64,000 nt of DNA from Myxococcales bacterium (GTDB lineage Bacteria > Myxococcota_A > Polyangia > Palsa-1104 > JAEUJZ01). Shown piece after piece: positions 54,223-62,960 of this stretch. Every line of letters begins with the position of its first letter. Position 1 is the stretch's first letter. A program made the translations under genes and the position numbers. Location: NCBI GenBank assembly GCA_016794505.1, contig JAEUJZ010000016.1, positions 124,001 to 188,000 on the forward strand, in the 5' to 3' direction. Below the pieces are notes generated by a model. That model worked only from the letters and a program-made list of their open reading frames with translations. It was not told the origin of the DNA and made no database searches.

Positions 54223-54752
54223 GGGCGGGTTCCTGGATCCATGCAGCGACGGGGCACAGCGCTTGACTGCGCGGCCTCATCGCTTGAAAAGTCCTCGACG
54301 CCGCGCAGCAGCTCGCACAGGCGCAGCGCCAGATCTCGATCGCGGACCACGTGCGGCGTGGTCTGGTTTGGGACGACCGCAGCGACGAAGCGCTTGGGAT
54401 CGCGGCGACGCAGCGCATATTCGTCCAGCGCATCGCGCGTGACCTTGCGCAGTCGATCCGCAACGACATCTTCAATCGACAGATACAGCCCGTCTTCGCC
54501 GGGCATCGGCAGCAACAGCGCTCCACACAGTACGCGCAGCGTCGTTGATTCGGGCCGGCGCACCTTGCCGCGTTCCAGGTTGCGGATCGTCGCAGCGGAA
54601 AGGCCCGTCTGCTGCGCCACGTCTTGCCGCGAATGACCCAGGACCTCGCGCCGTCGACGCAGGACCATCGAGCCCCAACGCATCCAGTGATCGTCGTGCA
54701 TGGGCTTGCGCATCCGTCGCATGGCTCGCATCACTCGACTACGCCGCAGCAT
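54219..54752 (-). CDS. XRE-family HTH regulator
   Basis: This regulator has up to 177 residues. The Cro/C1-type helix-turn-helix lies at about residues 28-85 (MVLRRRREVLGHSRQDVAQQ, TGLSAATIRNLERGKVRRPE). A C-terminal helical region (VVADRLRKVTRDALDEYALR) may sense or dimerise. The start is uncertain: ATGs at 54752, 54731 and 54701 are all possible, and the first overlaps the zinc-ribbon gene by 14 bp. It overlaps the next gene by 4 bp (ATGA). It probably controls the recombinase operon. Confidence 0.75.
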   Translation of the reverse strand: MLRRSRVMRAMRRMRKPMHDDHWMRWGSMVLRRRREVLGHSRQDVAQQTGLSAATIRNLERGKVRRPESTTLRVLCGALLLPMPGEDGLYLSIEDVVADRLRKVTRDALDEYALRRRDPKRFVAAVVPNQTTPHVVRDRDLALRLCELLRGVEDFSSDEAAQSSAVPRRCMDPGTRP

Positions 54753-54996
54753 CGGGATAGCGCAGGTCGACGATCTCGATTCGCTGCATCAGCGACGATC
54801 CACAGCGCGGGCAGCGCCGAACCTCATGCAGCGCGCCGGCGCAAAACCAGTAGTCATCGACCGGCAGCGCCCGCCACGTAGCGAGGTCCTGCTTCAGCAC
54901 GGAATGGCTCTGCTCGCTGCAAGGGGGATTGGGCGGCGAGGCTGGCAGCGCAGCGACGGCAGAGACGTGAGAGATCGATTCGGCGTGAGCGGACAT
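54739..54996 (-). CDS. Small zinc-ribbon-like protein
   Basis: This 85-residue protein starts at an ATG at 54996 with GGAGGG upstream (a TTG at 55011 is less likely). The core, YWFCAGALHEVRRCPRCGSS, has a C...H..C-x2-C arrangement that could bind zinc. The first 40 residues are low-complexity. It is the first gene of the minus-strand operon leading to the recombinase and faces the divergent XRE gene. Confidence 0.6.
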   Translation of the reverse strand: MSAHAESISHVSAVAALPASPPNPPCSEQSHSVLKQDLATWRALPVDDYWFCAGALHEVRRCPRCGSSLMQRIEIVDLRYPDAAA

Positions 54997-55085
54997 GGCA
55001 AGGCCCTCCAAGACAGCGCGTAGACCCTCCCCAACCCCTGGCTGGACAGCGTTGGGACGGGCGTGCGAAGGTCCGCGGGTTCAAT

Positions 55086-55129
55086 GCGGTCGTGCTGACG
55101 ACCGCTCAATAAGACGTAGACATATTGTC
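55086..55129. promoter_or_regulatory. Operator-like dyads in the divergent promoter region
   Basis: GCGGTCGT-GCTG-ACGACCGC (55086-55105) is a perfect 8-4-8 inverted repeat flanked by TCAAT on both sides. A second dyad, GACA-TAT-TGTC, is at 55119-55129. Both lie in the 158-bp gap between two divergent transcription units, each coding for an XRE regulator. Binding by one of these regulators is the natural reading. Confidence 0.55.
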
Positions 55130-55154
55130 CATCTTCTAGAGAGTCAACATAAAA

Positions 55155-55409
55155 ATGAAGATCAGCGGAAGGCAGTTGGCTGCTGCACGCACCCTGCTTG
55201 GTTGGAGCCAAGACCGTCTCGCTGAGGCTGCGGACTTGTCGCGGCAGGCGCTTCTGCGATGGGAAAACGATCAGACTATTCCGCAAGCAGCGACCATCCA
55301 GCGCGTCGTCCAGGTGATCGAAGCGGCTGGTGTCGAATTCACCAACGGTGACCAGCCGGGCGTTCGGTTCAAGAAGCGACCTGCCGAGCCCGAGCGCATC
55401 GCGGACTAA
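55155..55409 (+). CDS. Small XRE-family transcriptional regulator
   Basis: This 84-residue protein is almost entirely one Cro/C1-type helix-turn-helix: SGRQLAAARTLLGWSQDRLA, EAADLSRQALLRWENDQTIP, then a short helix and beta hairpin (GVEFTNGDQPGVRFKKR). This shape is common for element-encoded repressors. It is read divergently from the recombinase operon across the dyads at 55086-55129. No strong ribosome site is visible before the ATG. Confidence 0.85.
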   Translation: MKISGRQLAAARTLLGWSQDRLAEAADLSRQALLRWENDQTIPQAATIQRVVQVIEAAGVEFTNGDQPGVRFKKRPAEPERIAD

Positions 55410-55568
55410 CGATGGCCTGCTAAACGGGGTGGGGCTGGCCGAGGGAAACGCGCCGGTCGATGCGCAAGCCGGCGAGAGAGCACGCGATGTGGCGCACGCG
55501 ATCTCACTGGTCTTGCAGCCGAACGCGGCGCTTTTGGCTGGCGCGAAAAGGACGAAGTCCAGCGCGAG

Positions 55569-55982
55569 ATGCGACGCACCATCAAGCGCCTGCTACCGAC
55601 TGAGATCTTCGCGAAAGACGGCTATGAGCGCATCGCCGAAGCCATCGTCAGCTTGCTCAAACCGCAGCGGCGCGCATACGAAGTGATGTCAGCTCGGCGA
55701 GAACAGAGCATCGATGATTCGGGCACGGCCATTGTCTGCGGGCACATCGCCGAGGCGGGCTACCCGGATCTACGCGCGTGTCGCAATGAGCCCGTGGTCG
55801 ACGAAGACAGCGGCTGGCAGTTCACCTGTGGCGCCAGCGGCCACACAGACGAGACGGGCCAGGTCTGGTCGTTGAGCGAGGAGATCTCGCACGACGATTT
55901 GCTAGTGGATGTGATCGGGCTGCCCGCGGGATCTTCGGTTGTGCGCACTCGGCTGAGCTCGCCGTGGGAGCGTGGGCCGTAG
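55569..55982 (+). CDS. DUF2185/Imm33-like protein with HsdR-like N-terminal remnant
   Basis: This 137-residue frame has two unlike parts. Residues 1-40 (MRRTIKRLLPTEIFAKDGYE, RIAEAIVSLLKPQ), with in-frame upstream sequence reading WREKDEVQRE from about 55537, resemble the C-terminal end of type I restriction HsdR subunits. From an internal ATG at 55686, the remaining 98 residues (NEPVVDEDSGWQFTCGASGH, a D-E-x...W segment, then LPAGSSVVRTRLSSPWERG) resemble DUF2185/Imm33-type proteins. The true gene may be just 55686-55982, with a decayed hsdR end before it. Both family suggestions are by motif memory. Confidence 0.5.
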   Translation: MRRTIKRLLPTEIFAKDGYERIAEAIVSLLKPQRRAYEVMSARREQSIDDSGTAIVCGHIAEAGYPDLRACRNEPVVDEDSGWQFTCGASGHTDETGQVWSLSEEISHDDLLVDVIGLPAGSSVVRTRLSSPWERGP

Positions 55983-56258
55983 ATCGAGCATTGTCTGGCT
56001 CATCTGGATGCTAGCGGTCTTGGGGAACGGTGATTTTCCACCTGAAGATGACGGCAGCATCAGCCTACGTTCGCACCTGCCCGACACCGACCGACGAATC
56101 CTGGGCCTGCACCCCGCCCAGTGCATCCCGACGCCGCACGACGGCCACTGCAAGGATCTGACCCGACACCGAACCCACGTATTTCGCGGCGGAACGTAAC
56201 CGCCGGCTACCCAGATCTGCGAGGTCTCGAGCGGCCTGTTCCGTCTCGCTGTCGGCGG

Positions 56259-56945
56259 CTACGGTAGCTTACGCAGCGCAGCATCTAGCCGCTGGGCAAC
56301 GGGGTCTGCGGGGTGGATTGCAAGGGCTCGCGTCGTCGCGGCACGGCCACGGGCAAGCCACTTGTCCATCGAACCGCCACGCGCTCGCTGCGCGGTGGCT
56401 AAGGTGAGGCAGGCTTCGGCGAGAGCGATGTGCGCCCTTCTGTCGTCGGGATTTCGGCGGATTGCTTCGCCCAGTGCGGGCAGCGCCGTGTCCACTATCG
56501 GGGCCGCGGTCCTGCGAAAGCGCGCTTCCAGCAGCGCACCTTCGGCCAGCAGGCGGTGAAGCGCGGCGCGGCCAGGATTCGTCGCCAGCCCAGTGCGGAG
56601 GGTTTGTCGTGCGGTGGCCAGGCTCGGCAGCGGGGAGCGCCCCTGTCCGGCCAGCCACTCGGCCTCTTCATGCAAGAGGCTCGCGAGCAAGAGATACCCT
56701 TCATCGTCGGAAGGATTCCGCTGTAACCCGCGCGCCAGGCTAGCGCGAGCAGCGGCGAAGTCCGCCCCGGCTGCCAGTTGCTGCGTCAGGCTGTGTCGCG
56801 CCGCTAGGCCCAGCACACGTCCCAGGATCAGGTGCCCATCGGGCCAGTCCTCTTGCATCGAAATCGCACGCTGTGCGAGCAAACGAGCTTCCCGCAGAGA
56901 GGAGGTAGGGTCGAGGTCTTGCGCCAGATCACGTCCCTGCAGCAT
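56259..56945 (-). CDS. TPR-repeat fragment, probably the tail of a lost Ser/Thr kinase
   Basis: This protein has about 228 residues from the ATG at 56945, overlapping the antiporter's 3' end by 17 bp. It is wholly helical, with TPR-like units (AISMQEDWPDGHLILGRVLG, GLQRNPSDDEGYLLLASLLH, GLATNPGRAALHRLLAEGAL, AIRRNPDDRRAHIALAEACL, ALAIHPADPVAQRLDAALRK). The spacing and long loops are like the C-terminal TPR tails of Myxococcota Ser/Thr protein kinases. No kinase domain lies upstream, so this is either a stand-alone scaffold or a truncated remnant next to the mobile-element region. Confidence 0.6.
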   Translation of the reverse strand: MLQGRDLAQDLDPTSSLREARLLAQRAISMQEDWPDGHLILGRVLGLAARHSLTQQLAAGADFAAARASLARGLQRNPSDDEGYLLLASLLHEEAEWLAGQGRSPLPSLATARQTLRTGLATNPGRAALHRLLAEGALLEARFRRTAAPIVDTALPALGEAIRRNPDDRRAHIALAEACLTLATAQRARGGSMDKWLARGRAATTRALAIHPADPVAQRLDAALRKLP

Positions 56946-58128
56946 GCCGCTCGGCGGCTGTGCCGCGTAGGGCCGAGGGGGCCAGCAGCTTGAACAGGAC
57001 GGGGAAGGCAATCGACAGCATGATGCCAACCAGCACCAGGCTGGCCTGCGTCGATGCGGAGATCAGATCGAGCGTGCGCCCGATCGCCGCGATGGCGACC
57101 ACCAAGGTCAGCGGAGCGGACAGCAGACAGCCGGTTGCCAGGCGTTCACGCAGGCCGAAACCAACGGGCGCGATCAAAAGCGCGGGGACCAGCTTGCACA
57201 GGCCCGCTGTGCCCACCAACACTGCGGCTTGCAGCACGGCACTGCGATCCAAAGCCGAGGCATCGAAGCGAACACCGACGACAACAAAGAAGATGGGAAT
57301 GAATAGCCCGTTGCCAAGGGCCGCGATCTTCCCTTCCAGGACCTCTTTTTGACGCAGGACGATGGCGACCAGCATGCCGCCCAGGAATGCGCCCAAGATG
57401 GGCTCGACTCCGGCCAGGGCAGAGATGGCGACGAACGTCAGCATGATCAGAAGACCGACGCGAACGCCAAGCTCGGCCACGTCATGGTGCTGGATAAGCC
57501 GATGGAATCTCTCGGGAAACCACCAGACCAAGGCACGCACAAAGCGGATGACCAGGGCACACACAAACAACAGCACGACGATCTTCCCGATGCGCACGGC
57601 GGTGTGAAGCGACAAGCCACCATGATGGGCAAGCTCCACACCGGTGACGGCCAGGATGACGAAGAACTCGCCGATCGACGCAGTCAGCATGATGTGGCGC
57701 CCCAGTCGCTGGCCGGCGTGGCCGGTCTCTTTGAGCGTCGCCAAGGGCAGTCCAACAGAGATTGCGGAAACCACCAGTGCGGACACCGAGCCGAGCCGCA
57801 GCAGCCGAGCGGCCAGCGTCGTGCAAACGGCCACACCCACGATCACAAGCAGAGGTCGTAGCAAGGACCGCAGCCCGGCGCTTCGAATGGAGTCGAAGTC
57901 GATCTCCATCCCGGCCATGAACATCAGGACCAGAAAGCCAAAGTGAGCCAGGAAGCCAACCATGGCGGTGTCCTGCAGAACGCCGAAGCCAGCGGGCCCC
58001 AAGACGATACCGGCCAAGATCAGAAGCACAGCGGTTGGTATGCGCAACCGGATCGCCGCGACCGGGCCCAGCACTGCTACCGCCAGCAGGATCAGCAGCG
58101 ACTGCAGCACTGGTTCGCCGTGCGGCAT
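56929..58128 (-). CDS. CPA2-family cation:proton antiporter (membrane subunit)
   Basis: The 399-residue product starts at an ATG at 58128 that shares one base with the stop of the upstream gene (TGATG), so translation is coupled. It has twelve to thirteen hydrophobic segments. AGIVLGPAGFGVLQD near the N-terminus is the KefB/CPA2 motif, and later segments include FLGGMLVAIVLRQKE and FIPIFFVVVGVRFDAS. It exchanges Na+ or K+ for H+. The regulatory RCK domain normally fused to such proteins is here encoded by the separate upstream gene. Confidence 0.85.
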   Translation of the reverse strand: MPHGEPVLQSLLILLAVAVLGPVAAIRLRIPTAVLLILAGIVLGPAGFGVLQDTAMVGFLAHFGFLVLMFMAGMEIDFDSIRSAGLRSLLRPLLVIVGVAVCTTLAARLLRLGSVSALVVSAISVGLPLATLKETGHAGQRLGRHIMLTASIGEFFVILAVTGVELAHHGGLSLHTAVRIGKIVVLLFVCALVIRFVRALVWWFPERFHRLIQHHDVAELGVRVGLLIMLTFVAISALAGVEPILGAFLGGMLVAIVLRQKEVLEGKIAALGNGLFIPIFFVVVGVRFDASALDRSAVLQAAVLVGTAGLCKLVPALLIAPVGFGLRERLATGCLLSAPLTLVVAIAAIGRTLDLISASTQASLVLVGIMLSIAFPVLFKLLAPSALRGTAAERHAAGT

Positions 58129-59642
58129 CAGCCTTTGACTCCTGCGGCCCGCGTATAGACCAAGCACGAACACGATGCCGACAGCATGCGCAGCGCGACA
58201 TCGGGCGATGTGAAGCTATCGCGCGTTGTTTGGCGTCGAGCCACGACACAAAGATCGTCTTTGCGAAGCATGCGATGAAGCTCGCGCACGGGGTTTCCTT
58301 CCAGCTGGACTTCCTCGACCCGCAGCCCGTACAGCTGACTCCGTCGAATGATCTCTCTCACAAAGCGTTCGTCCTGCTTGTCGCGTGCCTCTAGAAACGA
58401 CGGAAGGGCCACGCGCACCAAGCAGAACGGCAGCTGCAGCATGCGCGAAAGGTCGATGGCAGCGTCGGCCAGGGGCAAGTCCGTGATGCCAGGCTGCAGC
58501 GGCAGCACGATGCGCGCGTAGCTCTGCCTGCCGCTTGCGAAAAGCACCGGGCAAGCCACTTCGTTGCACAGCTGGCCCGCCAGACCGGGGCGACCAAAGA
58601 GGCGATCGAACACGCCTCGCCGTGGCTTGGCCGTGACCAGGACACCGGGTCGCACCTGTCGAATCTGCGCCCGATGCTGCACAAAGTTGTCCCCTTCCAG
58701 GGGGAGATCTTCCAGCGTGCGTGTCAGGTGGCGCGGTGACTGCACGGACGCAGCGATAGGCTGAGCGTCAACGGTCTTCTGAGCATGCTTTAGACCAACG
58801 CCCAAACGAACGCAGGCCTGCGCCCGCGTGCGATGCAGTAGCTGCAGAGCTTCGCCATCAACGGCAGCGACATCGCGCGTGCTGGCCGGCAGATACGCCA
58901 GGATCGTGTTGCCGTGACGCAGCGGAAACTGTGGAACGCCGATTCGTAGCTGCTCTGCGACGTGCGAAAGGATGTCGGGTTCGCCGATCAGCAGCACGCG
59001 GTCTTCTGCTGCGATGGCGGTCTCGCCCGTTGGAATCACCAGATCGCCATGGCGATAGATCGCGGCGATGCGCCAGCCTTCGGCTTGTAGCTGCGACAGC
59101 GGCACCCCAATCGCTGGCGAGCTGGGCAGCACGACAAACTCGATGATCTCGCCGCGGCCTTGGCCAACCGCGGATGCGACGACCAGGCCGTCATAGCGCA
59201 GGGCCTGCTCGACCATGTTGCCCAGGATCTGTGCGCGGACGATGGCGCGAACGCCGAGCGCTTCATACTCTGCCGCGCGGGCTGGATCGTGGACGATGCC
59301 CACGATCGGGTTGAACTGCAGCTCGCGCGCCAAGCGACAGATTTCCAGGTTTCTGCGGTCGTCGCCGGTCGCCGCCACCAGGGCCACCGCTTGCCGCAGA
59401 TCACCGCGCGCTTCTTCCAAGACAAAGCGCGATGTGGCGTCCCCTTGCTTCTTGCCGACGGCGTGGCCGCTGTTGCTGGGCGTCGCTGGATCCTTGGCGT
59501 TCGCCGCGTTGACCACCAGTTCATCCAGCGCAGACTGCGACGTATCGAGCACCAGCACCGGTGCCAAGTACAGCACGCGATCGAGAATCGACTCGATCAT
59601 CCGGCTGGCCCCGGCAAAGACGATGCGGTCAAGCATTGGCAT
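58128..59642 (-). CDS. RCK (TrkA-N/TrkA-C) plus universal-stress-like protein, partner of the antiporter
   Basis: This protein of about 504 residues starts at the ATG at 59642 (59636 is close behind). Residues 1-160 are a Rossmann RCK_N-like domain (RIVFAGASRMIESILDRVLY, LVAATGDDRRNLEICRLARE), with a polar insertion at about 50-70. Residues 165-240 resemble RCK_C (FVVLPSSPAIGVPLSQLQAE, RVLLIGEPDIL). The C-terminal half has a USP-like alpha/beta unit (ARIVLPLQPGITDLPLADAA, PVRELHRMLRKDDLCVVARR). It is predicted to gate the adjacent CPA2 antiporter in response to nucleotide, with coupled translation (TGATG). Confidence 0.75.
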   Translation of the reverse strand: MPMLDRIVFAGASRMIESILDRVLYLAPVLVLDTSQSALDELVVNAANAKDPATPSNSGHAVGKKQGDATSRFVLEEARGDLRQAVALVAATGDDRRNLEICRLARELQFNPIVGIVHDPARAAEYEALGVRAIVRAQILGNMVEQALRYDGLVVASAVGQGRGEIIEFVVLPSSPAIGVPLSQLQAEGWRIAAIYRHGDLVIPTGETAIAAEDRVLLIGEPDILSHVAEQLRIGVPQFPLRHGNTILAYLPASTRDVAAVDGEALQLLHRTRAQACVRLGVGLKHAQKTVDAQPIAASVQSPRHLTRTLEDLPLEGDNFVQHRAQIRQVRPGVLVTAKPRRGVFDRLFGRPGLAGQLCNEVACPVLFASGRQSYARIVLPLQPGITDLPLADAAIDLSRMLQLPFCLVRVALPSFLEARDKQDERFVREIIRRSQLYGLRVEEVQLEGNPVRELHRMLRKDDLCVVARRQTTRDSFTSPDVALRMLSASCSCLVYTRAAGVKG

Positions 59643-59708
59643 TGTGTGTCCAGATGGGCAGGGTGAAAGGGCCGCAAACCGACGATGTGGATGCACTTGA
59701 GCGCACGG

Positions 59709-62700
59709 CTACACAGGCTCCACGGGCGGGCCGCTCGACGCAGAAGCAATTTCCTCTCGGCTCTCTGGTCTACCCACCCTTCGCAGCAAGATCGGCAGCG
59801 TCAGCAGCATCAGCAGCGTCGATGACAAGATGCCGCCGATGACCACGGTGGCCAGCGGTCGCTGCACCTCGGCGCCCGCGCGGGTCGAGATCGCCATCGG
59901 CAGAAAGCCGATCGCAGCGACCAGCGCCGTCGTCAAGATCGGGCGCAGGCTGGATGTCGTGGCGGCGCGCAGGGCCTGGCCCAGCGATGCGCCTTGCGCC
60001 AGGTGCCGTCGAAGCTCGGACGCCATGACCACGCCGTTTAGGACGGCGACGCCGCACAGCGCGATAAAGCCGACCGCCGCCGGGATCGAAAACGGCAGGC
60101 CGCGCAGGCGCAGCGCGAAGATGCCACCGACGATGCCCAGCGGCACGCAGGCAAACACGGCCGCGGCGTAGCCCAGGTCCCCGAACATCAGAAACAGCAT
60201 GCCGAAGATGATGACTAGCGCGATCGGCACGACCAGAAGCAGGCGGTTCTTGGCGCGCGTGAAGTTTTCAAACTGGCCGCCCCATTCCAGGTGATAGCCA
60301 TGCGGCACCTGCACCGTGGACTCGACGCGAGCACGGGCTTCGTGGACGTAGCTGACCAGATCGCGACCGCGAATGTTGGCTTCGACCAGCACGCGGCGCT
60401 CCAGCGACTCGCGGTTGATGACGGCGGGGCCTTCGATCTCTTGGATCTCGGCCACCTGCGCCAAGGGCACCAAGTGACCGTCTTCGCTGCCGACCAGCAC
60501 TTCGCCGAAGGACTCTGGCGTTAGCTGGGCCGGCGGCAAGAGCAGCTTCAGCGGAAAGCGCCGCGGTCCTTCAAACACCTGCCCGGCGACGAGCCCCACG
60601 CGCGAGGCCTGCACGGTATCCAGGATCTCGGTGGCGGGAATGGCATAGCGCGACACTCGCTTGCGATCGACCTTGACGTTGAGCAGCGGCAAGCCCAGCA
60701 CGCGCTGCACGCGCAGATCGCCGGTGCCTGGCACCGTTCGCAAGATCGCGCCGATGCGATCGGCCAGCGCTTTGGAAGTCGACAGATCGTTGCCGAACAC
60801 CTTGACCACCACGTCGGCGCGCGATCCCGACAAGAGCTGATTGACGCGATCTTCGATCGGCTGCGATACCGAAACGAACGTCGCTGGCACTTCTTTTTCG
60901 ACGGCGTCTTTGATCTTTTCGCCCAGGTCGTCGAGGTCGTGCGCGCTGGTCCAGGTCTCCTTTTCAGCCAGCTTGACCATGACCTCGCTCTCGTCTGGGC
61001 CCACCGGATCCACTGCCACCTCAGCACGGCCGGTACGCGAGACGACGGACTGCACCTCAGGAAAGCGGGACAGTACGTCTTCCACTTGCGTGCCCAAGCG
61101 CTGCGCTTCGCTGATCGAGATGGACGGCAGGCGCTTGATGTCCAGCGCAAGTTCGCCTTCATCGAGACGCGGGACAAATTCGGCACCCAGGCCCAAGGAG
61201 GCCAGCCCGGTCAGCCCGAACAGGATCGCGCTGGCCATGAGCACGCGCTTGGGATGTTGCAGCACGATCGCCAGATGACGCTGATACAGGCGCCCAAGCC
61301 GCCCCCAGATGCCGCCGGCCTCATGCCCATGCCCATGTCCATGTCCATGCCCGTCCTCGCCGCTGTTCTCCGTTGAGCCATGGCCCCCGCCGCCGGGCCG
61401 CAGCACCACCGAAGCCAAGGCCGGAAACACGGTCAGCGTAAACAACAGAGCGCCGAACAAGGCCAGCGCCACCGTGATCGCCATCGGCTTGAACATGCGC
61501 CCTTCGACGCCTTCCAGGGCCATCAGCGGCAGGTACACCATCAGGATGATGGCGACGGCAAAGGTGACGGCGCGCGCGCTTTGCCCCATGGACTTGGCGA
61601 TGGCGGTTGGCACTTGATCGCGGGCGTCTTTGGGCAGCGCGGCCAGGCTGACGATCGCCGCTTCCAGCATGACGATCGATCCATCGACCAGCAGACCGAA
61701 ATCGATGGCGCCCAGCGACATTAGGTTTCCGACCACGCCCAGGCGCACCATGCCGATGACGGCGACGCCCATCGAAAGCGGAATGGCCAGCGCCGCGATC
61801 AGGCTGCCACGCAGCGTGCCCAGCGTCAGGAACAAGACCAGCACGACCAGGGCGGCGCCTTCGCCCAAGTTGATGAACACGGTCTTGAGCATGCGGTCGA
61901 TAAACTCGGCGCGGTCGTAGTAGGGTGCGATGCGCACGCCCGCCGGCAGATCGCGGCCAATTTCATCGAGCTTCTTTTTGACGTTGTGTACGACCTGGCG
62001 CGAGTTCTGACCGATCAACATCATCACGGTGCCGGCGACGATTTCGCCCTTGCCGTGCTTGGTGACGACGCCGAAGCGCAGGGCCGGTCCCAGCTTGACG
62101 CTGCCCAGCTGCTTCAGCAGAACCGGTGTGCCATCGGTGTCGCTTTTGATCACGGTGTTGCCGATGTCGCGCAGATCGCGGTACTGCGCTTCGCCGCGGA
62201 TGACGTAGGACTCGCGGTTCTTTTCGATGTAGCCGCCGCCGATGTTGGCGCTGCTCGATCGCAGGACGTTGTAGATGGTGCCCAGGGTCAGGCGGTATTC
62301 GGCCAGGCGCTTGGGCTCGATGACCACTTGGTATTCCTTGGCCTCGCCGCCCATGGCGTTGACTTCGATGACGCCGGGCACCGATCGCAGGCGACGCGCG
62401 ACTTCCCAGTCCAGCAGCGTGCGCAGCTCCATCGGGCTGTGTTTGCCGTCGGTGGATTCCAGATAGAACTCATAGATCTCGCCCAGGCCGGTCGACACCG
62501 GGGCAAGCTCGGGCCGACCGTACATCGGGTTGATGTCGGCTTCGGCGTTCTTCAGGCGTTCGTTGACCAGCTGACGGCAGAACCAGACATCGCGATCGTC
62601 GTCGAAGATGACGGTGACGGCCGACACCGCGGTGCGGCTGACGCTGCGGATCTCGGTGACGCCGGGCAGGCCGTTCATGGCCATCTCGATGGGATGGGTC

Positions 62701-62957
62701 AGGTACTGCTCAACCTCAGCAGGCGAAAGGCCAGGGGCGCTGGTGATGATCGATACCTGCACGTTGGTGACGTCGGGAACCGCATCGATCGACAGGCGAC
62801 GCAGGGCCAGGCCGGACACGATCGCGATGCTGGCGGCCAGCACCAAGACCACGCCGCGCCGACGCACGCAGGCGGCGACAAGGCGTTCCAGCAGGCTCAA
62901 GCGCGCGCTTGATTCGTGGGCGTTTGGAGGTTGCGTTGCTTGTGTTTGTTGGCTCAT
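59709..62957 (-). CDS. Heavy-metal RND efflux pump, CzcA type
   Basis: This 1,082-residue proton-driven inner-membrane pump has GAGGTGA before its ATG. Family segments include [40 protein letters not shown] and the TM4 motif [14 protein letters not shown]. Its Asp, Asp and Glu are the proton/metal-relay residues of the divalent-metal (Zn/Co/Cd/Ni) branch rather than the CusA copper branch. A cytoplasmic loop holds (GH)5-rich sequence ([16 protein letters not shown]), encoded by hexamer repeats near 61324-61355, and may bind metal. The adaptor gene ends 3 bp upstream, so both are one operon; the outer-membrane channel is beyond the window. Confidence 0.9.
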   Translation of the reverse strand: MSQQTQATQPPNAHESSARLSLLERLVAACVRRRGVVLVLAASIAIVSGLALRRLSIDAVPDVTNVQVSIITSAPGLSPAEVEQYLTHPIEMAMNGLPGVTEIRSVSRTAVSAVTVIFDDDRDVWFCRQLVNERLKNAEADINPMYGRPELAPVSTGLGEIYEFYLESTDGKHSPMELRTLLDWEVARRLRSVPGVIEVNAMGGEAKEYQVVIEPKRLAEYRLTLGTIYNVLRSSSANIGGGYIEKNRESYVIRGEAQYRDLRDIGNTVIKSDTDGTPVLLKQLGSVKLGPALRFGVVTKHGKGEIVAGTVMMLIGQNSRQVVHNVKKKLDEIGRDLPAGVRIAPYYDRAEFIDRMLKTVFINLGEGAALVVLVLFLTLGTLRGSLIAALAIPLSMGVAVIGMVRLGVVGNLMSLGAIDFGLLVDGSIVMLEAAIVSLAALPKDARDQVPTAIAKSMGQSARAVTFAVAIILMVYLPLMALEGVEGRMFKPMAITVALALFGALLFTLTVFPALASVVLRPGGGGHGSTENSGEDGHGHGHGHGHEAGGIWGRLGRLYQRHLAIVLQHPKRVLMASAILFGLTGLASLGLGAEFVPRLDEGELALDIKRLPSISISEAQRLGTQVEDVLSRFPEVQSVVSRTGRAEVAVDPVGPDESEVMVKLAEKETWTSAHDLDDLGEKIKDAVEKEVPATFVSVSQPIEDRVNQLLSGSRADVVVKVFGNDLSTSKALADRIGAILRTVPGTGDLRVQRVLGLPLLNVKVDRKRVSRYAIPATEILDTVQASRVGLVAGQVFEGPRRFPLKLLLPPAQLTPESFGEVLVGSEDGHLVPLAQVAEIQEIEGPAVINRESLERRVLVEANIRGRDLVSYVHEARARVESTVQVPHGYHLEWGGQFENFTRAKNRLLLVVPIALVIIFGMLFLMFGDLGYAAAVFACVPLGIVGGIFALRLRGLPFSIPAAVGFIALCGVAVLNGVVMASELRRHLAQGASLGQALRAATTSSLRPILTTALVAAIGFLPMAISTRAGAEVQRPLATVVIGGILSSTLLMLLTLPILLRRVGRPESREEIASASSGPPVEPV

Positions 62958-62960
62958 CGC

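Larger units (their letters stand above)
48837..55982. mobile_element. Decaying integrative/plasmid-derived element (boundaries approximate)
   Basis: Clustered here are a broken AlbA_2/ATPase gene, a parA remnant, an AT-rich orphan, 21-bp iteron-like repeats, a tyrosine recombinase, two XRE regulators and a DUF2185-like gene. This content suits an integrated plasmid or conjugative-type element without transfer genes. No flanking direct repeat or tRNA target was found by eye, so the ends are set by gene content only. Confidence 0.4.

Noticed and set aside
55972..56199. 75-residue frame starting with GTG
   Set aside because: It overlaps the DUF2185-like gene, has no ribosome site and no recognisable pattern. 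It could be a gene scrap but cannot be supported.
61321..61356. Hexamer tandem repeat (CATGCC/CATGTC) as a regulatory repeat
   Set aside because: It is in frame inside the CzcA-type gene and simply encodes the alternating Gly-His metal-binding loop.
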